64,000 nt of DNA, taken from positions 30,672 to 94,671 of the forward strand of contig JAFLJO010000077.1 in assembly GCA_022712975.1 (NCBI GenBank), in the 5' to 3' direction. The translations under genes and the position numbers were made by a program. This stretch comes from Desulfocapsa sp. (GTDB lineage: Bacteria; Desulfobacterota; Desulfobulbia; Desulfobulbales; Desulfocapsaceae). The notes under the pieces were generated by a model that did not search any database, was not told the DNA's origin, and saw nothing but the letters and a program-made list of their open reading frames with translations. How positions within the stretch are numbered: position 1 is the stretch's first letter; each line of letters opens with the position of its first letter. Shown piece after piece: positions 36,223 through 45,743 of this stretch.

Positions 36223-38547
36223 ATGTCGGGTGAAATGAGTGAAGATAGACTGGTGCAGCAAACCACGGCTGACTATTTCCGAGATACACTGGGATGGGAA
36301 TCTGTCTACGCCTATAACGACGAAGTGTTGGGTCGCAATGGTACTCTGGGACGTAAAAGTCAGAAAGAGATCGTGCTGATTCGTTATCTGCGTCAAGCCC
36401 TTGTCTCGCTCAATCCTGACCTGCCGGATGCTGCCTGTGATGCAGCAGTCAAAAAGATCACAGAAACATCCATTGCCAAGTCCACATTACAGATCAACCG
36501 GGAAAAATATACTCTGTTCAAAGATGGCGTACCTGTCTCGTTTCGTAACAGGCAGGGACAGATTGAAAAGAAACGACTGAAGGTCTTTGACTTCGAGGAG
36601 CCTGATAACAATCATTTCCTGGTTAAAAACGATGAGATCACCAGGCGTATTTTCGGGGACTACGTCTCAACCTATGATTTTAAGCGAGCCGTGGATGACA
36701 AGGCTACTGTGCCGATTTTCTATGACAATCGGGGCGAAAAATTAAAACTCACAACCACAGAGATCAACGAAAAACTTGCCGAAAAACTGGAACAGCTGGA
36801 AGAGGAGTTAGACCAAAATCAGTTAGCCAGACTGGAGGCCGACCTGTCGAAGAACTATCATATCATTACTGCCGGAAAACGACTGGACGCCATCGCCCGT
36901 GATTTTGTCCAGCACTACACAACTCGTTGGGAGACAGGCAAGGCCATGATGGTTTCAATCGACAAGCTAACAGCAGTGCGGATGTTTAATCTTGTACAGT
37001 TCTATTGGCAGGAAGAGACCAAAGCTGTGCGGGCTGCAATGAAGAAGGCAGTGGATGAACAGGAAGAGATACTGTTGCGTCGTAAAGTTGCCTGGATGGA
37101 AGAAACAGAAATGGCCGTGGTGGTGAGCGAGGAACAGGGTGAGGTTGCCAGATTCAAGACATGGGATATTGATATTCTCCCGCACCGGGCGCGGATGAAA
37201 ACCGGATATGAGATTGTGGTTGCTGGCGGTCAGAAGACAACCATCGGTCTTGATATTGCCTTTAAAAATGAAGATCATCCGTTCAGAATAGTTTTTGTCT
37301 GCGCCATGTGGTTAACTGGCTTTGATGTGCCAAATCTTGCTACTCTATACTTGGATAAACCATTGAAGGCACATACTCTCATGCAGGCCATCGCCAGAGC
37401 AAACCGGGTATACGAAGGGAAGAACAATGGTCTGATTGTTGACTATTGCGGCATTTTGAAAAATCTGCGTGAGGCCCTGGCTACTTTTGCCGGTGGTGAA
37501 ACCGGAGATGGTGGAGGCGAAGGTGGCCCTGTTCTACCGGTAAAACCTGAGGAAGATTTGTTGGATGAACTTGCCGAGGCAATTATCTTGACAAAAAACT
37601 TTGTTACAGACCGGGGATTCAAGTTGGATGCCATAAATGAAAAGAGTGGTTTTGAAAAAATTGCTGCAATCAGAGATGCAAAAGAGGTTATCAACCAGAG
37701 TGAGGAAACTCGAAAATGTTTTGAAATTTTGGCCAGAACAGTGTTTGTTAAATTCAAAGGATGTTTGACAATAAAGGCAGTCCATGCTTACAAACAGGAA
37801 CACGCTGTTATAAATATCGTCTACCAAAAGTTGCAGGAAGACCGGGCAAGGGCTGACATATCGGAAATAATACGGGAACTGCATACAGTCGTTGATGAAG
37901 CAATCGGTCTTGAAAGTAGGGAAACAGCCGGCGACTACGATAACTTATATGACATCAGTAAGATTGATTTCGATAAACTGAAAGAAGAGTTCCAGAAAAG
38001 TCCTACTAAAAATACCACCGTACAAAGTCTCAAAAACCAGGTAGAGAAAAAGTTACAAAAAATGATGGCCAGGAATCCTCTCAGGACTGATTTCAATACC
38101 AGGTATCAGGAAATTATTGCCGGATATAATCTGGAAAAGGATCGTGTTACCATAGAAGAAACCTTTGCGAAACTGATGAAGTTCGTTGGAGAACTTGACG
38201 AGGAAGATACCAGATCTGTTCGGGAAGGGTTGAATGAAGAGTATCTGGCCTTGTTTGACCTGTTAATGAAAAAAGATATTTCAAAAAAAGGTCGGGAACG
38301 AATAAAAAGTGTGGCTAGGGAGCTTCTTGATAAGTTAAAGGCAGAAAAACTCAATGTCGATCAGTGGCGCGAGAAAGAGCGTACCAGGGCGGCTGTGAAG
38401 CTGGAAATTTACAATTTTCTCTATGACGACCACACTGGTTTGCCTGTTGAATCATATACACCAGAAGAAGTAGAAGAAAAGACCGAACTGGTCTTTGGGC
38501 ATATTGTCATGCAGTATGAGGATGCGATGCACAATGTCTATACATAA
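36223..38547 (+). pseudogene. hsdR: Type I restriction subunit HsdR with in-frame internal deletion
   Basis: 774 aa, against about 1000-1070 for the family. The N-terminus (MSEDRLVQQTTADYFRDTLGWE) is normal up to NNHFL near residue 135, then jumps to KNDEITRRIFGDYVSTYDF, which belongs past the first helicase domain. Lost are the nuclease ExK site, the Walker A motif and the DEAH box. The second helicase domain (MWLTGFDVPNLATLYLDKP, ANRVYEGKNNGLIVDY) and the long C-terminal region remain. The frame is open but the protein can neither cut nor hydrolyse ATP. GGAAGAGG upstream is a fair ribosome site. Confidence 0.85.
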
Positions 38548-38650
38548 ATATATCAAATTTACCGTGGTAAACATGTGGTCACGAAAAACTTTTGTGACTT
38601 AACTCCGCCGATACGAAACCAAACTCGAGTAAGAGGTGAAAAAATAAAAT

Positions 38651-39655
38651 ATGAGTTATGGCTATTACCCGAAATATGTCACCGTTGCTGAAAAAAGAGC
38701 TAAGGCCAAAAAAAAGATTAAGCAGATACGAAAGAAAAATCCCAACATCCGCCCTATAATCATTGAAGGAAAGGCTCTGGCGAAAACATGGTGGGGAAAA
38801 GCATGGAATACTAACCTTGAGAGTTATGCCGATTACGAAAACCGTATCGGCCGTGGTCGCAGTTATGTCCGGAATATGGCGGTGGTTGATCTCAAGATTG
38901 CTCTCGGCAAGGTAACGTCTCTTGTCCAAGGCTCCATGGGCGCACCCTATGAGGTCGTGATCTCCTTCAAAAAGATGAAAAAGCAAAACTGGCAAAACAT
39001 CAAAAAAGAGTGCCAGTCCCGTCTTTCTTCCCTGCCCGATCTGCTGGCCGGAAAAATCCCCAAGGAGCTGCAGGAGATTTTTATGGTTCAGGGTCGGGGA
39101 CTTTTTCCAACTCCTTTGGAAATAACATTTGACTGTAGCTGCCCGGATTGGGCATCCATGTGTAAACATGTTGCCGCTACTCTGTATGGTGTGGGGGCTC
39201 GCCTTGACGAAGACCCCGCTCTCTTTTTCACATTGCGACAGGCGGAAATTGATGATCTGGTCAGCCAGGCAGTGCAGAGTAAGGCCTCGTCAATAATTGA
39301 AAAAACCACAACTGGAAGCAGCAGGGTTATTGCCGACGATAAACTCTCTGATCTGTTTGGGCTTGATATGGATGATCTTGTCCCCGTCAAACCTATCAAA
39401 CCTGTCAAAAAAACGACGGCAAAGACGAAAAAGCAAAAAGTAACGCCCCAATATGACTTGCAGGGCTATCCAACCGCCATCGCCTTAGTTGCACATTACA
39501 TTGAAGAGAGCGGAAAAGGACTTAGCATCGAGGTGTTGCAGAAGAGTACCGGTTTTCCGGCAAAAAAGTTACATGGAATACTGTTTCGTCTGAAACAGCA
39601 GGGCAGGGTGAAGTGTCCTGCATATGGTGTCTATGAAAAGACCCTCAACAAATAA
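38651..39655 (+). CDS. SWIM zinc-finger protein
   Basis: 334 aa. A SWIM motif CSCPDWASMCKHVAA (CxCx7CxH) lies at about residues 162-173. The N-terminal part (KTWWGKAWNTNLESYADYENR, GRGRSYVRN) is the usual domain of SWIM proteins that accompany SNF2 helicases. A K/P/T-rich linker around 245-270 leads to a C-terminal winged-helix-like region (GFPAKKLHGILFRLKQQGRV). Probably the DNA- or protein-binding partner of the SNF2 protein at 29788. GAGGTG lies upstream. Confidence 0.88.
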   Translation: MSYGYYPKYVTVAEKRAKAKKKIKQIRKKNPNIRPIIIEGKALAKTWWGKAWNTNLESYADYENRIGRGRSYVRNMAVVDLKIALGKVTSLVQGSMGAPYEVVISFKKMKKQNWQNIKKECQSRLSSLPDLLAGKIPKELQEIFMVQGRGLFPTPLEITFDCSCPDWASMCKHVAATLYGVGARLDEDPALFFTLRQAEIDDLVSQAVQSKASSIIEKTTTGSSRVIADDKLSDLFGLDMDDLVPVKPIKPVKKTTAKTKKQKVTPQYDLQGYPTAIALVAHYIEESGKGLSIEVLQKSTGFPAKKLHGILFRLKQQGRVKCPAYGVYEKTLNK

Positions 39656-39738
39656 CCGTCCACCTATGTCCGTGGAAAGTACTACTCTGGTGCTCGAAGA
39701 GAATTCTTACGTGTGTCAAAACAACCATACCATCTAAA

Positions 39739-40185
39739 ATGGAACAATTTCTGATGGATAATGGTTTGCCTGCCCTTTTTCTCTTGAGTTTCCTCGCCGC
39801 CACAGTTCTTCCTTTGGGTTCCGAGTGGCTGTTGATCGCCTTGATTCTCAATCTTTTTGATCCAAGAATTGTGGTGCTTACGGCAACAATAGGGAATTTT
39901 CTCGGAGCCTGCACCACCTATGGGATCGGCTTTTGGGGAGCAGCTTTTTTACTAAAGAAGTTTCTGCGAATAGATACAGAGCAGACAGAGAGAGCCACGG
40001 CTCTTTTCTGCAGGTATGGATCTTGGACACTCCTACTCTCCTGGTTGCCAATAATTGGCGACTCGCTCTGTCTGGTAGCGGGATATTTACGATTCAACTT
40101 TCTTCTTTTTTCCTTTCTGGTTCTCATCGGAAAACTTGGTCGCTATGCGGTCATTGCTGCTGTCACAACTGGTAGTATAAGCTGA
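39739..40185 (+). CDS. yqaA: YqaA/DedA-family membrane protein
   Basis: 148 aa, four or five hydrophobic helices. PLGSEWLLIALIL, GNFLGACTTYGIGFWG and the SWLPIIGDSLCLVAGYLR motif are typical of the small YqaA subgroup of the SNARE-associated/DedA family, thought to move lipids or act in proton-motive-force homeostasis. No clear ribosome site. It converges on the napH-like gene. Confidence 0.85.
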   Translation: MEQFLMDNGLPALFLLSFLAATVLPLGSEWLLIALILNLFDPRIVVLTATIGNFLGACTTYGIGFWGAAFLLKKFLRIDTEQTERATALFCRYGSWTLLLSWLPIIGDSLCLVAGYLRFNFLLFSFLVLIGKLGRYAVIAAVTTGSIS

Positions 40186-40232
40186 GTTGGACAATGATCA
40201 GGAAGGATATTTACGTTACCCCCCCTCAGACA

Positions 40233-41129
40233 TTACTGTTCCAGTTGAGCTTTTTCCGGTCGGCAAGGAGCTTGATTGCTGAGCGGTACCCCTCCGATTT
40301 CAAGACTGATTGCATTGAAATTGCAAGCCTTACTACAGGAAAGACAGGAGATGCATTCCATATCGTCAGGTGATTCATTAAAGTGTACACCCATGGGACA
40401 AACAGCATGGCAGGCTTCACACTGAGTACATCTTTCAGTATCAAGACGCAGCTTAACCAATTTTATTTTGTTAAACAGCGCATAGAAAGCTCCAAGAGGA
40501 CATGCCGTTCGACAAAAAGGACGACTGGCAAAAACCGCCCAGACAATGAAAAAAGAGAGGATAAAAAGCTTGTTCAGGAAAAGCAGCCCCAAACTTTCCC
40601 GAAGCCCTGGCTGTAGAATAATCAGTGGTAATCCTGCCTGTAATGTGCCTGCCGGACAGATATACTTGCAAAACCATGTCTGGCCAAAGCCAAATGCATC
40701 AACTGCGAAAAGAGGCAGAAGGATAACCATAAAAAGTAATAGTACATATTTTATAAAACGTAACGGTCGCCAGACACCAAACTTAGGGGAGGGAATCTTA
40801 TGGAGAAGTTCCTGGAAAAGACCAAATGGACAGGCCCAGCCACAAACCATGCGGCCAACAAAGCTCCCAATTACGCCCATGCTTCCAATAACATAAAATC
40901 CGACGTAGATCTGACCATTTTCAAGAGCCAGACGAATCCCGGCCATAAGTTGCTGCAGAGCACCAATGGGACAATAGCTTGTGGCGGCAGGACAGGAATA
41001 ACAGTTCAGTCCCGGCGAACAGATTACTTTGAGCGGCCCTTGGTATATTCCCCTGGTCACCGGAAAATACCAGTACCCGTTAGTTATCAGGAAAAAGAGA
41101 ACCTGTACCCATTTACGTACAAAATCCAT
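40233..41129 (-). CDS. NapH-like membrane 4Fe-4S protein
   Basis: 298 aa with about five membrane helices. Motifs CGWACPFG, CKYICPAG and CRTACPLG are the conserved cysteine loops of the NapH/NosR/CcoG-type family. Two ferredoxin-type clusters follow near the C-terminus (CTQCEACHAVCP, CISCLSCSKAC). It probably passes electrons from the quinone pool to the outside. Its ATG overlaps the stop of the 54-aa CXXC gene (TGATG), and TlpA lies just before, suggesting a joint role in delivering reducing power to periplasmic thiols. Confidence 0.87.
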   Translation of the reverse strand: MDFVRKWVQVLFFLITNGYWYFPVTRGIYQGPLKVICSPGLNCYSCPAATSYCPIGALQQLMAGIRLALENGQIYVGFYVIGSMGVIGSFVGRMVCGWACPFGLFQELLHKIPSPKFGVWRPLRFIKYVLLLFMVILLPLFAVDAFGFGQTWFCKYICPAGTLQAGLPLIILQPGLRESLGLLFLNKLFILSFFIVWAVFASRPFCRTACPLGAFYALFNKIKLVKLRLDTERCTQCEACHAVCPMGVHFNESPDDMECISCLSCSKACNFNAISLEIGGVPLSNQAPCRPEKAQLEQ

Positions 41130-41293
41130 CAGCCTATTCCTATACAGGAGAGACAGATTTGCTTTGCCTGTTCAAGGACCCGTGATGGCTCCCCTAAGCT
41201 GATTCCCACAGCTCCGAGAACAAGAAATACAAATATTGCCACAAATGGCGCTTTCCGAACTTTTAATGGCTGAGATTTCTTTTTCTTTTTCAT
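41129..41293 (-). CDS. CD1871A-family CXXC membrane miniprotein, 54 aa
   Basis: Read directly on the minus strand: MKKKKKSQPLKVRKAP, one hydrophobic helix (VAIFVFLVLGAVGISLG), then EQAKQICLSCIGIG at the end. The terminal ICLxCIGIG is the hallmark of the CD1871A family. Start and stop overlap neighbouring genes (TGATG on both sides), so TlpA, this protein and the NapH-like protein are translated in a chain. The CXXC is likely redox-active on the outside. Confidence 0.85.
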   Translation of the reverse strand: MKKKKKSQPLKVRKAPFVAIFVFLVLGAVGISLGEPSRVLEQAKQICLSCIGIG

Positions 41294-41847
41294 CACTGGT
41301 CAATAAATTTCTTCAACATTTTCGTGAATCGAGGAGCGTTCCATTGAGCAGTGCCAAGGTATTTTCTCACAATTATTCCGTTTTTGTTAATGATAAAGGT
41401 TTCCGGAATTCCGGTGAGGCCATATTTCACACCCACTGTATTGGCCTGGTCATCAAGAATTGGCATGGTAAGATCAAGTTTTGTAGCAAAACTATTTACC
41501 AGAGCCGGATCATCACTGTTGAATATGGCCAGCATTTTAAATGTATCCTTTGGCATTTTTTCATAAAGTCTCTGCATTGAAGGCATCTCCTCACGACATG
41601 GAGCACACCAGGTAGCCCAGAAATTAACAAAGACGACCTGTCCTTTTAATGCAGAGAGTGTCCAATTTTTACCATGCCTGTCAACAAGAGTAAAATCAGG
41701 AGCAGGTTTGCCAACCCTGGCGACATCGGGATCAGAACCACAGGCCGCAAGGAGCATAAGAGAGCTGCATATTATGAACAGCATTGTCAAAAGTGAAAGT
41801 TTCTTCATAATAATTTTTAAAAGGTATACTCCAAGTTTTGTTCTCAT
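41293..41847 (-). CDS. TlpA-type thioredoxin lipoprotein
   Basis: 184 aa. N-terminal lipoprotein signal with lipobox LAAC (Cys near residue 36), then a thioredoxin fold with the active site WATWCAPCREE and cis-proline GIPETFIINKNG. Reduces disulfides or matures cytochromes outside the membrane. The ATG at 41847 overlaps the preceding stop by 4 bp; MKKLSLL at 41808 is a possible internal start with a more usual signal peptide. Confidence 0.9.
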   Translation of the reverse strand: MRTKLGVYLLKIIMKKLSLLTMLFIICSSLMLLAACGSDPDVARVGKPAPDFTLVDRHGKNWTLSALKGQVVFVNFWATWCAPCREEMPSMQRLYEKMPKDTFKMLAIFNSDDPALVNSFATKLDLTMPILDDQANTVGVKYGLTGIPETFIINKNGIIVRKYLGTAQWNAPRFTKMLKKFIDQ

Positions 41848-42065
41848 TTTTGACGTGGATCCCTGCCCGTCTCAAACATCTCAAAAAGATCATAGAATAA
41901 CCTGGCCACCGCACTGAAATGGGTGGCAGAACCGGAACTGGCATAAGCTTTTGTGAGTTCCATGGCTCGTACAAAGCTTTCCTGACACTCTGATTCTTCA
42001 GGGTTCTTCAACACCTGCACAAGGCGTTCTCCGACTTGGCTTTTTATGTATTCTTCCTCAGACAT
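41844..42065 (-). CDS. Unknown acidic 73-aa protein
   Basis: Small helical protein (MSEEEYIKSQVGERLVQVLK ... ARLFYDLFEMFETGRDPRQK). It overlaps pepF by 8 bp and tlpA by 4 bp, which strongly supports translation. No motif recognised. Not obviously membrane-bound. Confidence 0.65.
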   Translation of the reverse strand: MSEEEYIKSQVGERLVQVLKNPEESECQESFVRAMELTKAYASSGSATHFSAVARLFYDLFEMFETGRDPRQK

Positions 42066-43836
42066 TTTCTATTTCCTTTAACATATTTTCAATAACAAGC
42101 AATCCACCCTGCCAGAAGGAGGGTGCGTTCAGGTCAATATTAAACGGGATCAGTAATTCGTAAGGGGACTTACTTCCACCTTGCGAGAGGAGGTGGAGGT
42201 ACTTTGGTATGAAATCGGCCCCTTCTTTTTCATAAAGCCCATACAGTGCAAGAACCAGGAGCTCGCCGAAGGCATAGGAGTAGACATATCCAGGGGTGTG
42301 GAGAAAGTGCGGGATATATGACCACCAGATTCGGTAATGTTCCCCAAGTGTGACCGAATCACCAAACATTGCCTCCTGACTGCTCATCCACAGTGTTGAG
42401 AGATCCTCAGTGGAAACTTCTCCCTTTTCCCTTCTCTGTGTGTGAATCATGTCTTCAAAGCGGTTCATGGAGATCTGCCTGAAAACAGTTGCAAAAATGG
42501 ATTCCAGCTTCTGACAGATAAAGGCATGCTTTTCTGCCGGGTTGGTAAGCGTTTCCAGTTGCTTATGGAAGATCAAAAGTTCGGCAAAAACCGATGCTGT
42601 TTCAGCAAGAACAAGAGGCGTGTCACTGTTGAAATACCCTTTATCCCTCGCCAGGTATTGATGGATTCCGTGACCAAGCTCATGAGCCACTGTTGACACA
42701 TCACGAAGGGTACCGGTGTAGTTGACTAAAATATAGGGATTAGCGTCCGGGACTGCCGGATGGGCAAATGCTCCGCCCCGTTTTCCGTCAAGTAGTGGTG
42801 CATGAATCCAGTTTTTCTCAAAAAAGAGGGCGGCAATATCTGCCATTTCAGGAGAAAAGGCGCGGAAACCACTCAATACCATTTCTTTGCACTCTTCCCA
42901 GGGAATTAAGCGGTTCGGGAGAGAAGGGAGTGGTGCGTACCGGTCGTAATCGTACAGTTCATCAAGACCCAGAATCTCTTTTTTGATTGTATAATAACGC
43001 TGCACGATATCGTACCGGGCCGTGGTACTATCGATCAGAGCTTTAACGGTTTTGTCATCCAGTTCATTGGAAAGATTTCTGGCACTTACCCAGGATGGAT
43101 AGTTGCGCAGCCTGTCGTCGATCATTTTTTCCGCAAGAATGGTGTTGAAAATGTGGCTGAGGATGTGCATTTGACTCTGTAAGCCCTCTGTTAATTCAAG
43201 AGCCGCTTTGTGGCGCACTTCACGGCTCGCATCATACAGATCGGACAAAACCTCTTCTTCGCTTCTTTTACTGTCTCCAAACTCCAGGTGGCCCATGAGC
43301 TTTTCAAAAAGAATCAGCCAGGAGTCATTACCCACAGGAGAGAGCTCAACAAGAAGTGACTCTTCTGCCCGAGAAAGGAGATGGTCAGCATACCTGCGCA
43401 GATTCAAAAGATAGTGGCGATAGGGGGCAACATCGTCATGTGCAAGGAAAATATCAGCAGACACCTGATTCATTTTAGCCCATTCCAGATTAAAAAAGAC
43501 AAGTTCACGGTTTACCCGGCTGGCATCTTCTTTGCTTTTCTGGAGGAAAGCGCAGGCTTTAGCGTTTTTGACACTGGTTACAAAGTTCAGAAAGGCGTAA
43601 GTGTCAATTCGTCCAAGGTTCACTTGGATACGTTCAAGGCGCCTAAGAGATCTTGCAAAGAATGCTGGCTCAAGTTCGGCTAGTTTCCCGCTGCACTCTT
43701 CACGAAGCATTTCTGCTTCCTGTATACAAAGATCCAGATCGTCCTGAAGGAGTTCGTCCTGTAAAGAATCGTAGAGGGCATCAAGATTCCATAGTACATT
43801 TGTGCTGCCGAGATCGTTATTTAAAGAGGCTGACAT
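42058..43836 (-). CDS. pepF: M3-family oligoendopeptidase F
   Basis: 592-aa zinc metallopeptidase cutting short peptides in the cytoplasm. The zinc motif is VAHELGHGIHQY (HExxH) with a downstream Glu in LAETASVFAELL. The length fits the PepF/M3B subgroup. A 47-bp gap separates it from the upstream 161-aa gene. Confidence 0.93.
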   Translation of the reverse strand: MSASLNNDLGSTNVLWNLDALYDSLQDELLQDDLDLCIQEAEMLREECSGKLAELEPAFFARSLRRLERIQVNLGRIDTYAFLNFVTSVKNAKACAFLQKSKEDASRVNRELVFFNLEWAKMNQVSADIFLAHDDVAPYRHYLLNLRRYADHLLSRAEESLLVELSPVGNDSWLILFEKLMGHLEFGDSKRSEEEVLSDLYDASREVRHKAALELTEGLQSQMHILSHIFNTILAEKMIDDRLRNYPSWVSARNLSNELDDKTVKALIDSTTARYDIVQRYYTIKKEILGLDELYDYDRYAPLPSLPNRLIPWEECKEMVLSGFRAFSPEMADIAALFFEKNWIHAPLLDGKRGGAFAHPAVPDANPYILVNYTGTLRDVSTVAHELGHGIHQYLARDKGYFNSDTPLVLAETASVFAELLIFHKQLETLTNPAEKHAFICQKLESIFATVFRQISMNRFEDMIHTQRREKGEVSTEDLSTLWMSSQEAMFGDSVTLGEHYRIWWSYIPHFLHTPGYVYSYAFGELLVLALYGLYEKEGADFIPKYLHLLSQGGSKSPYELLIPFNIDLNAPSFWQGGLLVIENMLKEIENV

Positions 43837-43883
43837 AAAATATCCTATATAAAAGAAAAGAGCTGTTTCTTGGAGTTTGGTGC

Positions 43884-44369
43884 CTATTGTTCAATAAATT
43901 CGACAACGGTAAAAGAGGAAAAGAGCCAATCGCCATTTGTTTTTTCAACGTGAATGCTTAGTTCATAGGCATCAGTGAAGCGTTTGTCCTTTGTCTTTCC
44001 GTCCAAACGCAGAGTGCTTACCAGTTCAGCTCGGCCATCCACGGGAAAGTCAATAATAGTATCATGGAATGAAAAGCGTGTGTTCTGTGTCATCTTTTTA
44101 AGCATAAGAACGTGGTCAGTAAACTCTTTTTTAGTGAAATCCCTGTTAATGTTGAAGGATTCCACCTGAACACGGCATGGATAAGTGCAAAGTTTGCCGG
44201 CCAGCATAACGTTTTTTAATGCGGCAATAGGAGCCTCTTCGCCAGATGATGAACAATACTCCGCCAGAGAGTTCAGGTTTTTAAGGATTTTTTTCTCATC
44301 ACTTGGCAGTAAGAGAAAGAAAGATGCGACAGCAAGGAGAAGAAAGAGGATTATTATTTTTGTATTCAT
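43884..44369 (-). CDS. Unknown membrane-anchored or secreted protein, 161 aa
   Basis: An N-terminal hydrophobic helix (IIILFLLLAVASFFLLLP) acts as anchor or signal; the rest is a mixed domain with paired cysteines (CSSSGEE, LCTYPCRV) and a beta-rich end (ELSIHVEKTNGDWLFSSFTVVEF). The shape suggests an NTF2-like fold, but I cannot name a family. It lies between lepB and pepF in a leftward run. Confidence 0.65.
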   Translation of the reverse strand: MNTKIIILFLLLAVASFFLLLPSDEKKILKNLNSLAEYCSSSGEEAPIAALKNVMLAGKLCTYPCRVQVESFNINRDFTKKEFTDHVLMLKKMTQNTRFSFHDTIIDFPVDGRAELVSTLRLDGKTKDKRFTDAYELSIHVEKTNGDWLFSSFTVVEFIEQ

Positions 44370-44396
44370 TTGAAAGGTGTTACCTCTAAGGGTTGA

Positions 44397-44918
44397 TTAA
44401 AACAGAACTCCACCAATAATTCGCTCAATTTTTACCTGTCCAAAACGATGCTCTGCCATTGAAGTACTGCGGTTATCACCCACAACATAAACATAACCGG
44501 GTTTTACCTTGCGTGCTGGAAGATTCCAAGACGAGTGATACTGCACATAGGACTCATCAATTTGTTCTTCGTTAATATACAGTGTTCCCTCTCTAAATTC
44601 CAGAATGTCTCCGGGAAGGGCAAGCACACGTTTCAGCAGCATGATACTTTGTCCGGTGAAGCGTACAGTTACAATATCAAACCTTTCTATTTTTGAAAAG
44701 AGGTACTGTGGGCGCAGGCAAAAAGCGTATGATCCATTCTGATAGGTTGGTTCCATGCTGTGGCCTTGAATACGCAGAGGGATAAGAACATACGAGAAGA
44801 ACAGGAAGCAACTTAATCCTAGAAGAATAAGGCGGGTAAGGTAGCTTTTAGTAAGGGGAGGGAAGATAAATTTGCGAATTGTATTAGAGATATTCATCCA
44901 TTTCCCTTTGGGATTCAC
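44397..44918 (-). CDS. lepB: Signal peptidase I
   Basis: 173 aa. One N-terminal membrane helix, catalytic Ser in QGHSMEPT, catalytic Lys in MLLKRVLALPGD, and box E VVGDNRSTSMAEHRFGQV (the usual GDNR...S.D with Glu replaced context). Cleaves signal peptides at the outer face of the membrane. Its ATG overlaps the tupA stop by 4 bp. It is shorter than E. coli LepB (one anchor instead of two). Confidence 0.92.
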   Translation of the reverse strand: MNPKGKWMNISNTIRKFIFPPLTKSYLTRLILLGLSCFLFFSYVLIPLRIQGHSMEPTYQNGSYAFCLRPQYLFSKIERFDIVTVRFTGQSIMLLKRVLALPGDILEFREGTLYINEEQIDESYVQYHSSWNLPARKVKPGYVYVVGDNRSTSMAEHRFGQVKIERIIGGVLF

Positions 44919-45730
44919 CTGGCGTTGGGAGTAAAAAGAATATTCTCTGAGCTATCCCTGAATGCACCAATAGCACTCTGACCGGCAGGAGAGGTTAGCC
45001 AGATAACAAAGTTCATGGCTGATTGATAATTAATATGCTTGTGATTTTTTGGGTTTACAATCATAACACCATACTGATTGAACAGGTCGGGATCTTCCTC
45101 AAGGATAATGCTGAGTCCAATTTTGTCTTTGTCTTCCATGGAGTACCAGGTAGCTCTGTCTGTTAAAGTGTAGGCCTGTTTTTGCGCTGCAGTACGAATG
45201 GTTGTATCCATCTTTTGGTTCAAAGCAAGGTACCATGTATCGTTTCTTTCAGGCATTGATCCAGTCATTGCCCATATTCTGTTTTCCCGCATGTTGGTAT
45301 CTGAGTTATCTCCGCGTGAGACAAAGTTTGCTTTTGCTGTGCGGATATTTTTGAAAGCATCAAGGACTTTTTCTGTTCTTTTTACACCTGCGGGATCATT
45401 GGAGGGGCCAAGAATAACATAATCGTTGTACATGATTTCTTCCCGATCGATAAAATACCCTTCATCCACTAGCTGTATCTCAAGGTCTTTTGCGTGAGTG
45501 AGTACAACATCCACTTCCCCTTTTTTTCCCAATTCCAAGGCTTCAGCATTTTCCATTGTAACCACCTGGACATCAATGCCAGTGGCTTGTTTGAAAATCG
45601 GAAAGAGATAATCAAGCATTCCCGAATGTTGCGTTGCAGTGGTGGAGGCACATTTGATGGTTTCTCCAGCATGCAGGAGAGAAGGAATGAAGGTAATGAC
45701 TAAAAGAAGCAGGATGAGTTTTTTATACAT
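44915..45730 (-). CDS. tupA: Tungstate-binding protein, TupA type
   Basis: 271 aa with a signal peptide (cleavage after LLHA). The mature start IKCASTTATQHSGMLDYLFP is the ligand loop typical of TupA, and DVVLTHAKDLE, YNDYVILGP and SRGDNSDTN follow in order. It binds tungstate (or molybdate) in the periplasm for an ABC importer. No permease or ATPase gene is adjacent here, so the transporter must be elsewhere. Its neighbour mobB supports the metal role. Confidence 0.85.
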   Translation of the reverse strand: MYKKLILLLLVITFIPSLLHAGETIKCASTTATQHSGMLDYLFPIFKQATGIDVQVVTMENAEALELGKKGEVDVVLTHAKDLEIQLVDEGYFIDREEIMYNDYVILGPSNDPAGVKRTEKVLDAFKNIRTAKANFVSRGDNSDTNMRENRIWAMTGSMPERNDTWYLALNQKMDTTIRTAAQKQAYTLTDRATWYSMEDKDKIGLSIILEEDPDLFNQYGVMIVNPKNHKHINYQSAMNFVIWLTSPAGQSAIGAFRDSSENILFTPNAR

Positions 45731-45743
45731 GGCTCGCTCTGGA

